Shown here piece by piece: positions 42,568 through 51,590 of a stretch of DNA of 64,000 nt. The notes below the pieces were generated by a model. It saw nothing but the letters and a program-made list of their open reading frames with translations. It was not told the DNA's origin and searched no databases. The translations under genes were made by a program, and so were the position numbers. The stretch's first letter is position 1. Each line of letters starts with the position of its first letter. Source of the stretch: Dryocosmus kuriphilus (Eukaryota > Arthropoda > Insecta > Hymenoptera > Cynipidae); NCBI GenBank assembly GCA_038277395.1, contig CM076197.1, positions 81,701,951 to 81,765,950 of the forward strand. The letters are read 5' to 3'.

Positions 42568-44226
42568 GGTGGGGAAAAAGTATGGAAACACCTATAAATA
42601 TCGCAAGATTAGTGAAAAAAACTAAAAATCAAGGTCATATTCTTAGGTAACTTTTAATAAGGAATCCAACGGTGACCTTGGGTATAACCTTGAACCTCAA
42701 TTTCAAGGTTATTACAATGTCAACTTTGTTTTTTGTAATGGGAACATATATTTTTGATGCCAGATTCGAAAAGAGCAGGAAATACGTTCAGATACGTATT
42801 TAGACTCGAGGTCAGGGTGACCTCTACGGGTCAAACAAAGGTCAAAGTACGCTACTATAGAACCTTTTAGTAATCTCACGGTATTATTTAAATAAAAATA
42901 TGGTTAAATAATGGTAAAACTACGCTAACATGGGACCTTGTAGGGAATGACGATCAAAAATTGTTCCAGCAATACGAGCTAGACCAGGAGTTAATTTTGA
43001 AAACACATGGTTTCAGCAAGATGGTGCACCACTACATTATGGAGTTCGTGTTAGGCAATTCCTGAACGAGAAGTTTTTCGAAAGATGGATAGGTAGAAGA
43101 GGTACAATAGAGTGGACTCCAAGATCTCCAGACTTAACACCGTTAGACTATTTTTTATGGGGTTAGTTGAAAGATCGCGTATACCGAACTAATCCACAAA
43201 ATCTTGAAGAGTTAAGACACAGAATTGTCCAAGAAGCTGCTCTCGTTTTAAGAGAGATCATTCGCAATGCAGTTTAATCATTTTACAACAGGATTGGTTA
43301 CTGTCAAGAAGTGAATGGAGAACAATTCGAGCATCTGTTATAAAATTATTTATCTATCAACGTACTTCATGAAAGTTCCTGACAAAGTGAGAAACAAGGG
43401 AAACTCGCTCTAAAAAGCACCCCCAAGTGAGAGGCGAGGGTAACTCGCTATAAAAAAAGTACCCCGAAGAGAGAGGCAAGGGCAACTTACTCTAAAAAAG
43501 CACCCTGAAGGGAAAAGAATTCTTCTACGTCCACGTCGTTGTTCTTGCGCTGCAAGAAGGAATATGCGATGAAAAATTTTTCTGCGGTAAATAAAGTTAC
43601 TTGAGGCATTAACTTGGTTATCATTTTTTATTAATAATTCTGAAAGATTCCTGCGAGATCCCATGGTAGCATAGTATAACTTTTATTTGACTTTATGTGA
43701 CGAAGAGGTCACCCTGACCTCAGATCTAAATACGTATCTAGTAGTAAAGTCTCCCTCTCTTTTCGATTCCGGCATCGAAAATATGGGTTATTCTTACAAA
43801 AAACAAAGTTAACCTTGAAATAACCTTGAAATTGAGGTTCAAGGTTAAATCCAAGATCACCGTTGGATTCATTGTTGAAAGTTAAGTAGGGCCTCGTATT
43901 TTTTTTCACTAGTTCCGCGAAATTCCTAAAAGGTTCCATGGTAGCGTCGTTTGACCTTTATTTAACCCATAAAGGTCACCCTGACCTCAAGTCTAAATAC
44001 GTATCTGAACGTAAAATTTCCTGCTCTTTTCGAATCTGGCATCAAAAATATGTGTTCCCATTACAAAAAATAAAGTTTACCTTGAAATAATCATGAAATT
44101 GAGGTTCAAGGTCACCGTTGGATTCCTCGTTAAAAGTTACCTAAAGATATGACCTTGATTTTTTAGTTTTTTTTTCACTAATCTTACGATATTTATAGGT
44201 GTTTCCATACTTCTTCCCCACCCTGT
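42568..44226. mobile_element. Tc1/mariner-superfamily element with ~330 bp inverted ends
   Basis: The left end 'cagggtggggaaaaagtatg' is the near-exact inverse of the right end near 44205-44226. Similarity continues for over 300 bp through AGGTCA-rich sequence ('gaggtcagggtgacctc'). The right side contains an additional inner partial copy (about 43700-43940). Between them lies a decayed transposase. 'gtga..aggg..aactcgct' repeats at 43390-43500 resemble the core of the 15.2 kb foldback. Confidence 0.75.
42944..43342 (+). pseudogene. DD41D-type Tc1/mariner transposase fragment
   Basis: The plus frame encodes FENTWFQQDGAPLHYGVRVRQFLNE, then RWIGRRGTIEWTPRSPDLTPLDYFLWG, a stop (TAG near 43162), and LKDRVYRTNPQNLEELRHRI onward. 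The Asp of QQDGAP and the Asp of TPLDYF are separated by 41 residues. That spacing and the WIGRRG..EW..RSPDLTPLD signature match the DD41D branch (rosa/visitor-like) of the IS630-Tc1-mariner superfamily. The N-terminal half with HTH and first Asp is missing, and two in-frame stops are visible. A dead internal fragment. Confidence 0.75.
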
Positions 44227-44794
44227 ATACCCAGAATGTCCCGAACCAGACCTATATTACTTTTATAAATAGAACTTTTTCTTTTACTAGCAAAAGCATT
44301 TTAAAAACATTTTAATTTTGTAAAAGATATTTTTTTGAAACTGAAAAATATTATCATTATAACCGAAAAATGTAGTTAGAAAAAGATATAATAAATCGCC
44401 TGTAACTTAAAGGTTCTTCATAAGTTATTGCAATACACACTAATAACGTCGATGTTGGGACATCATAAAAATATCCCGTTTGAAATTTACAGGTTCTCCT
44501 TCCTGACACATAAAAAAGATACCCTGCAGGGTGGAAATTTGGATATTCCAGGCATATTCAGGATATTCTGGGGACTCTTATAGGATATCCCATAAACCCG
44601 TTATTAAATTATTATCTTGGGATATCCCAGCGATATCATTTTGCTGTGAGGTATGGTTTAAAAATATTCTGCAATACTCTAGAATATTCTAAAACATATC
44701 AAAATGTTCTAAAACATTCAAATATAAGATGCAGGAAAAGATGTATGGGTTGTTGATCAGGATATGCAATATTAACTAGAAATGTCGAATTGTT

Positions 44795-44912
44795 TCGACA
44801 ACTCATTGGTTGCCTTTTTTAATTCATGTGAATGATAATAATTATTGTTATGAGATTCATTTTTATGTGAACTGAAAAGGGCAACCGATGAGGTTCCAAA
44901 ACGTGTTTTTAT
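44795..44912 (+). ncRNA. Possible fossil hammerhead in a short inverted repeat
   Basis: CTGAAAA (44872-44878), a stem-II-like pair GG(GC)AACC/GGTTCC, then AAAACGTG (44898-44905). Each block matches the PLE-1 core except for G-to-A changes at the invariant positions and G in place of the cleavage-site C. The preceding DNA (44797-44825) is an inverted copy of 44862-44890. If real, it is an inactive Penelope terminal-repeat remnant. Confidence 0.35.
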
Positions 44913-45954
44913 ATATGCACTGAGAGATCTCTCAGTTCAAAAGAAAAATATAGACCATTAGTCTAGAAAATTCGAAACTTTTATTCAAATATAAGCTTGA
45001 ACAGTCCAGAAGACTTCAGTTCTTCCAAACAGTTTGAAAACACTCTGAAACATTACAGAATATTGTACCTAAAATATTCCGATATACTCTAGATAAATTC
45101 AAAAGATTTTAGACAATTTGCAGAATTATGTTAAACATTCCAGCTTATTTTCCAATATTCTAAGTCTAATATATACCAGAATTACAGAATATATTAGAAA
45201 CATTCCAGGACATTCGAGAATACTATAAAATATTCCAAAACATTCTAAGTCAATGCACAAGATTCTAGAACAATTCAAAATAGTATGAAGCCTAGCTACC
45301 GCGCTATTACATAATATTCCAAAACCTTACAAAATGTTAAATAATATTTCAGGGTTCCACAATATTAATAAAATTGTGTAACATTCACTCGTAGAATTTT
45401 CAAGAATTGCAGAATAAGATTGTTCCATATTTGTCGACTTTTTTGGCCATGCGAACAAAAATAGGTCATTTTGATAGGGGTTTCCTCGTAGACTACAAAT
45501 CTAAAAACGGAAATTCTCCAACACGTCAAGTTTTTAAAAATAGGAACAAAGTGTCCAAAAAATGTCCAAAAAATACAATGTGATGTGATAGAATTCTCTA
45601 AGTAGGTTTAAATAAAAGCTTAAACCTTAAATTAGACTCGATTAAGAAAAGAATGAATCAAATCGTATTTAAACTGCCTATGAACATTTGACTACAGGAA
45701 TTATATATTACACCCTTGTGAAAACGGGGAGGAAATTTACGCGCCCGGGTATAAAACCTTCTTTTACACTATAACACGGTTCACAATATTAGCACGCAGT
45801 TTTTTTCGTAATATTTGTTGAGTGTAAGGTTCAAGTTTTCATTTAAGTCTACCTTAGGCATTCCATCACGTCACATTATTTTTAGGCAGGGCTTCCAAAA
45901 GTGACAAAATAAGTATTTGTGATGCAAGTGCGTAAGCTAGATGACTGCAATGAG

Positions 45955-46055
45955 TGTGAAGTTTGCAGCACGAGCCAGAGGCTCGAAACATGTGTTGGTG
46001 GCTCAAAGTATGAGTCGGAGGCTCGAAGTATGAGTCGGTGGCTTGTGCACGAACG
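45955..46055. repeat. Short tandem repeat 'gtatgagtcgg.ggctcg'
   Basis: About four imperfect copies of a ~24 bp unit with 'ggaggctcgaa' and 'agtatgagtcgg'. Frames on both strands here are a by-product. Confidence 0.6.
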
Positions 46056-46499
46056 AAGCAACTGTAAAAGAGTGGACGAGTGCGAAAGAGTGGCAGGCAA
46101 ATGCTGCAATTACACGAGTAGCAATTACCTGTACGCATGTGTGTCACTAATTTTTGCAACACCCCTCGGAGAAAATTGTTTTGAGTCAAATTCACGAATA
46201 ATTTTGTAAATATTGATGCAAGAAGTTAGAATATATTCTAAAATGTTTCAGGATATTAGAAAAAATCCAGAAAGAGCCCTGCACGTTTTTTATTGAAATT
46301 CGGTTTCGGTCAAATTCGCTCAATTTGATAGTTGTTGTAGTACTATAACACATATAGAATTGGATCAATATTACTGAAACCCAAATTATCATAAGAAACA
46401 TGCGGGGTTCTTTTTATAGTATTTCAGAATTTCCCAATATTTTAGAAAATTCCTTAATATTCTAGAACATTCTGAAACTTTCTAGAAAATTATTAGGTA

Positions 46500-47715
46500 T
46501 TGTCTATAGGTGCCGACACAAGTCATATCCCCTTGCCCTCTCCAAGTCCGTACCTTTAGACGTGACTGTACTATAAGCATACGTAAACGTACGGACTATC
46601 CGCAAGAATAGATTTGACCATATTATTAAATATTTCAAAATATTTGATACGACGACCTTTTGTTGGCTTGGATGGCAATCAAGGGATTGACGGGGGCGAG
46701 TGCGAGGTGAAGCGTTGTAATAAGTACTCCTTGACGGCGGCATAGGCAGAGGTAGCGTCAGCGCTGGTGGTAATAGACTATACCCACATTACGGAGGGAG
46801 GGTCTCAAATTCCAAAAATGACCTTTACGTAATTTGGGTACAGTCCCTAAAATACTCAATGTTCCGCAGTTTCACAGTCTCCGGTGTATAGCCCTACCCT
46901 GGCGCTGTCTCGGGTTAAGTCCCATTCGGAAAGGTTCGCTGTATTGATGGCCAGGGAGTAGGATTTCCGGTGAGTTCCCGGTTGTATGTGCGCTGGCCAC
47001 GTGGCCGCTTACAGCAGTCCAGTGGCTCGTTCCACGTCTAGAAGGTTGGGACTTCTTTTTAAATTAAACTTCACGAGCTGAAATGCGTGCCCAGGGGGGG
47101 GGGGGGGGGGGGGGGGGGCAGGGCATCGGCATCTCGACTTGACCACGGAGGCGCTGAAGGTGAGCATCCCGTAGCTCGTTCAACAAAGGATGTTTGACAG
47201 ATTCGAGCCCTAGAAAGGGCTGACGGGTTCTGAAGAAAACCGTCGTTGAAGAGAAGAGAAGTCCGAGTCCCAATGAAGTTCCAGTTTTTATTTGTGCTGT
47301 AGTTCCAAAGGTGAGACGGCTTCCAGGCTGAAGAGGCAACTAGTAGGTTGAAAGAGGGGAGCCAGGATGGGTAATGTTGGATTCGCCGAAAGCGCCTACC
47401 GACTAAAAAACCCTCCCCGATTGGTTACCAACCTTAAGGTAATAAACCAGAAATGACACGGGCGAAGGGGTGGTCCAAGACAGTTAAACCGCAAGGACAC
47501 TCGCGCTTGAAGCGAAACACGGAAATGGCATGGCCTTTTATGGCATACAGATTTCGAAAACGGATGGAAGTTTTACTCGCACAAATTGTGAGAAAATTGA
47601 TGCTGGGGTTTGGGTGGTTTTCTACCGAGAGAAGAAGGTTTGAAGCACATGCCTGGGCTGTTTCACTGAAGGAATGTTTGAAGCTGTCTAAAGCTTAAGT
47701 TAAATTAGAAATAAA
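46500..47715. other. GC-richer unassigned stretch with a long G run
   Basis: Composition rises through 46740-47690. A run of about 25 G lies at 47094-47118. Several frames of 60-90 codons exist on both strands; none shows a recognisable domain. Confidence 0.4.
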
Positions 47716-47719
47716 TTAA

Positions 47720-48105
47720 GATGGTGGAGAAGCATTTCGAAGCAGATTCCAGAATTCCTGCAGACGCAAACTTCCCGGCGCATACAAAATGACTTCAAAA
47801 TTACCATCTGTCGGATCTGTTTGGATGTGTGAGTGTGTAATAGGTGATAATTATGGTAAAAAGAAGATTAGTATTGAAACCTACAGAATGGATTCGAGCA
47901 CAACGTGAAGCAGAGAAGGTAAGTGGAGAAGCCCTTCAAAGCAGATTACAAACTTCTTGCAGACGCAGATTTCTTGGTACATACAAAAAGACTTCAAGAA
48001 AACCATGGTGAGATGAAGATGATGTCAGAGAGAAAGTAGGTGGAGAAACCCTTCGAAGCGGATGTCACACTTCCTGCAGGCGCAGACTTCTTAGAGCAAG
48101 CGAAA
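47720..48105. repeat. Three diverged copies of a ~60 bp repeat
   Basis: Segments of the form 'gtggagaagcccttcgaagc' followed by 'gcagacgcagacttctt' start near 47722, 47920 and 48035. Spacing is uneven. They may be remnants of one coding or satellite unit. Confidence 0.6.
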
Positions 48106-48915
48106 TGGTTTCAGTACACCGTGATGTTGAGTGATGATTGGGAATTGAGAAGAGACTTATGGTGTGAATCATATAAAAGCGCCTGAGAGTCCCCCACCCG
48201 GGCGTCGAGTACGTTGGTGTGACTCCCACTCTCGCTTCGAAAGCGAGAGCGGGCCAATCTAATTATTCCTGTTCTGTCGCCTCTGCTGGCCGCCTTCCTC
48301 GCGTGGTTGCTCCCTCACGCTGGTGTCACATGACATTTCTTACAGCTGCCTTAACCTAAACATAATTGTATATCTTCCGAAAGGAGTTTTAACAACAAAT
48401 GATGGTATAGTATAAATATTCAAATTAGTTTGTGAAAATGTTAAAGAATAGGATTCGACAGTGGTATAACGTAAATATTGAAAGTAACTCATTTCTAAAT
48501 TAAGAAGCTAAGCGATCCAATGTATACCTAAATGATAATGGTCTAAAGTACGGAAAAGAACATAGTTAAAAGATACATTGCTATTTGAATGTTAGAAGAA
48601 AACTAGACAATCTACCTAAAAATACGAGTTACGAGAAAAGAAAAGAATAGGGTGGATTTACTTTTTGATCTCAGTGCCCTCCAAAAAAATGTAAATTTCT
48701 TGCCTCTTATTGCCACAAACTTCGAATAATTGATCAGTTTATTCGAGACTGTAGAGCAATGAGAAGCACAGAAGAATATTATTCGTTGGTTTCGTGACAT
48801 CTTTACTCTTTTATGGAAAGATACCGTTTTTTGCTTGACCCAATTATTAATTGTTTAAAAGATATTTTTTTGGCAATTAGGATCTACGTTTAATAAAGAT
48901 ATGCCTATAAGCTTT
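48106..48915. other. No gene recognised; one perfect hairpin
   Basis: A perfect 9 bp palindromic stem, CTCTCGCTT/AAGCGAGAG, is at 48229-48249. I see nothing else to support. Confidence 0.45.
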
Positions 48916-48919
48916 CTTA

Positions 48920-48972
48920 AATTATGGCAGACGTTTCGACCTCGGATAGGGGTTCTCTTCAGTGTCAAGTAA
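48920..48972 (-). ncRNA. Hammerhead ribozyme motif, PLE-3
   Basis: Minus strand: CTGAAGA (48962-48956), a stem II with GA..CC/GG.TC pairing (one bulged A), GAAA followed by CGTC (to 48930), and predicted cleavage after that C. Stem I pairs CA of 'gaca' with TG of 'tgcc', plus two further pairs after a mismatch. Core bases match the consensus; stem II is weaker than in PLE-2. Confidence 0.65.
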
Positions 48973-49539
48973 AATACATATAAAAATTCTACTTGAAAAT
49001 TCCGTATTTATATGTAATAATAATCATGCAGTGAGCGTAATTATGAAAATGAGGGCATGTAGCTTGATTAGTTTATTAGACGTGGTCTCGCGCGCTCTCT
49101 CTCTCTCCCCCCCCCCTCTCTTTCTGTCTCTCCTTCTCTCTTTAACTTCCTTTCTCTTTGTGTGTAAAATTCGTTACGTCGAAGAAGTGCAGGATGTAAT
49201 CCTAAAAGTCACAATATTCACTCGCTTCCAAGAAAACAATAAACACACAATAGTTCTAGTTCGAAAGAAGTTAATTGAGAAGGGTACACAAACGAGTGTG
49301 AATTTATTCTTTCTAATCGAAAAATTTTTTTAAATCTTGTATAAAGACATCCGCTCTATTTCAAGGAAGGTTTGGATCTGAAAAAGTGTTTTTTCAGAGG
49401 TCCTATAGTAGACGACTTTTAATATTAGAACTAACGCTAAGAAGGGGGACTCTAGCAGTAAGACAACTCGTGACCAGCCTCTCGGGCCGACACAGGAAAG
49501 TTCGCCTGGGGTCGACGATCAACCTTTTCTCAGAATTAA

Positions 49540-50092
49540 TTATTTCCGTTTTATGATGGGGTCGTAGATTTTAGAAAGTTTGTCCACATCAGTTCTCAAA
49601 TTAACCGCATTTTTATTGGCAGCAATGTGACACATTTCAATCATCAGACGATTACGAAGATGGATTCATTTGCAAAAATTTTGGCATTTTTAAAATCGAT
49701 AGATAGTTCTTTTGTATTATATGTTTCTTGAGTGTGGTCTGTTTTTTGGGCTCATTATTTATATTTTTGTATGTTCCTTTACACTAACACCTAAGGGATG
49801 TTTCGTTCGACGAATATAAACTGCTTTACAATGTTCGCCTTTGCACCATATAACATAAACAATGCTAAAGTTGTTCAAGCACTTTAATTTATCTTTGGTC
49901 ATCAGGAATGCCAATATAAGATCTATTTTCAACATTTCGAACTGTTACATCAGCGATAAGTTGTTCTTTTTGCGCCAGAACATTTAATCTGAGATTTATA
50001 TTTTCTCTAATAAATTGTTGCGGGTAAAAGTTATCAATCAGTGTGTCCTCAACCAGTCGCAAATTATCCTGATGAAATTGTTTATCGGACAT
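49540..50092 (-). pseudogene. Penelope-like linker and GIY-YIG remnant (PLE-3)
   Basis: Residues 1-67 of the minus frame at 50092-49889 include LRLVEDTLIDNFYPQQFIRENINLRLN. This matches the linker of PLE-1 (LDVAKEFLFYNNYPDTFVDKHINRRL) in order. Further downstream, in a different frame near 49840-49770, is HCKAVYIRRTKHPLGVSVKEHT, a GIY-YIG remnant with Arg replacing Gly-Gln of the usual YVGQT. Stops follow soon after. RT palm and fingers are absent. Clearly dead. Confidence 0.72.
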
Positions 50093-50225
50093 TCTTTGGA
50101 CCTGAAAAATATTGCAAGCTGGAAAATTTCGTACATGAAGATATTGATATTTTGTGATTCAGGATGAATCAGCAAAGGTCGTTTAGGCGAGAGAGGCAAA
50201 ACTGGAAACTCAAATGGCTATGTAC

Positions 50226-51342
50226 GTACCGTAGATGGAGGTGAAGCGGGAACAGATTTGACGTGTTTCCTCGACTCATGAACTCATTTTTCATTTTTTT
50301 TCGATACAATTCTTAGTGAAGTAATTTAAAATATCAGCTTATCGAATTCCGTTGGAATTTTAACAATTAATCCATAACAAGCTTAGAAAAAGAAGGTTAA
50401 AGTTGTACCATCTTCACCACCAAAAACAATTAATAGGTCTTTATTTAGTAAGAAAATAGCGGGTTTCTTCTCCAGGAACTATAAAATTGTCAAATATCAC
50501 AAGAATAAAATTTTAGGTAGAGATGGGTGTCTTTGCCAGGAACTAAATCACAATATCATCAGGTAACCATTAAAAATTGAATTGAATTGAAAATTGAATT
50601 GAAGCTTTAAAATCATGCTTTCATGTCAATAATAAAAAGGCCTCGTGGGGAGAACTTTGAAGTAGGCTCTGCAATTTTCCGCCATATTTGGCTTTTAATA
50701 AAACAGATCTGACTGGGCTTTTCTGGCTAACAAGTGTGTTTTTCGGTATGCCATATCTTGATGCAACCTTCCTGATTGATAAGAATTTGTTCAAGATGCA
50801 TCTGATTGCCGCCTCAAGGCTCTCAGAAGGATAGGTTTTGAGCCTTCGACACCCCAACAATAGTTTGTAGGTACGTGGCATCCTTAAACTGGCAACTGAA
50901 GCGACAAAACACCAATAATTAATTCACAAAACTTCGGTGTACAATCTTCACCACCTAAAACGGGTTCTTTTACATTTTCGGACACTGAAATTATTCTAAA
51001 AGAGATAACTAAGTTTTCTCAACGAATTTTCAACCTCAAAAGGAAAGATACTTATTTGGCGATTCGTGATACCCATCCACCGTCCACAACTAGAGTTTAT
51101 CGACTTTCGGTGAATCAGCTGACTTTATCACATAAGAAAAAAAAAAACGCCAAAAACTACATAGAAGACATTGGAAGCAGCTTTAACCTCCATGTGACGT
51201 TGCCCCCAAGCAGCTAGAAGCCGAAAATGGCAGAAATTTCCACACGAAACCATCCAGAGCCCGCCAGTTTCATTTCAGTTAAAAAATTCCGTGTTTGTAC
51301 CATCTTCACCACTGTATCCCTCTTCACCCCCATTTACGGTAC
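50226..51342. mobile_element. TIR element encoding a pipsqueak-type HTH (pogo-like candidate)
   Basis: The left end 'gtaccgtagatggaggtgaag' (from 50226) is the near-inverse of the right end 'cttcacccccatttacggtac' (to 51342). The word 'accatcttcaccacc' recurs subterminally (near 50409, 50948 and 51298). The only frame with family resemblance is the HTH_psq fragment. Pipsqueak/CENP-B-type HTH domains belong to pogo-like Tc1/mariner transposases among others, so a decayed pogo-like element is plausible. Confidence 0.6.
50621..50881 (-). pseudogene. Pipsqueak-type HTH (HTH_psq) protein fragment
   Basis: ATG 50881 opens 86 codons: MPRTYKLLLGCRRLKTYPSE, then a domain with LEAAIRCILNKFLSIRKVASRYGIPKNTL. 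The 'S.RKVASRYGIPK.TL' signature is the recognition helix of HTH_psq domains, which bind DNA in pipsqueak-family regulators and in transposase-derived proteins. After residue 50 the frame becomes unlike the family and stops. No catalytic domain could be read on either side. Start-codon context and length fit a transposon first exon or a broken ORF. Confidence 0.6.
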
Positions 51343-51590
51343 TTGCAGCAAGAACGAACATTTTAGGTGCCTCAATCGACCCCATTTGCAATGAAATGTA
51401 TCGTATTCTAGGCTATTCTATAGAAAAAAGTAAAGAAAATTCTATAATAGCACATTTTAGGAATTTCCTTAATATTCGAGAAAGATCAAGACCAAGAATA
51501 TTTCAGAATCTTCAGAGAATTTTTGAGGGATAAATGAATTATGAAATAAAATTTAGAAGGTTATAGAATATTCTAGAAAAGACGGATAAA
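51343..51590. other. Short unassigned stretch
   Basis: Contains 'gaatattctagaaaa' words like the 42.1 and 44.7 kb zones. No gene. Confidence 0.4.

Larger units (their letters stand above)
42353..44652. mobile_element. CTCACAG-ended, GGATATCC-rich element (host of the DD41D insertion)
   Basis: The left end 'ctcacaggatgtgatatccc' and the inverted right end ('gatatcattttgctgtgagg') share CTCACAG and ATGATATC-type words. Both inner flanks are rich in 'ggatatcc' and 'aggatatccca' (42365-42560 and 44455-44650). Without the 1.66 kb insertion it would be about 640 bp. Non-coding. Confidence 0.55.
44690..46480. repeat. Low-complexity ATTCTAGAA/ATTCC zone (right)
   Basis: Dispersed 'aatattctag', 'aacattcc' and 'aaaacattc' words with a loose 10-12 bp rhythm, especially 44950-45420 and 46230-46500, as at 42105-42345. 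A GC-richer island at 45900-46170 interrupts it. Confidence 0.5.
48920..50110 (-). mobile_element. Penelope-like element fragment (PLE-3)
   Basis: On the minus strand, linker and GIY-YIG remnants (50092 down to ~49540) are followed about 580-600 bp downstream by a hammerhead. That is the same order and spacing as in PLE-1 and PLE-2. The fragment is truncated upstream near 50110, and no inverted 5' arm is seen. Its 3' region includes a CT-rich microsatellite on the plus strand near 49090-49145. Confidence 0.75.
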
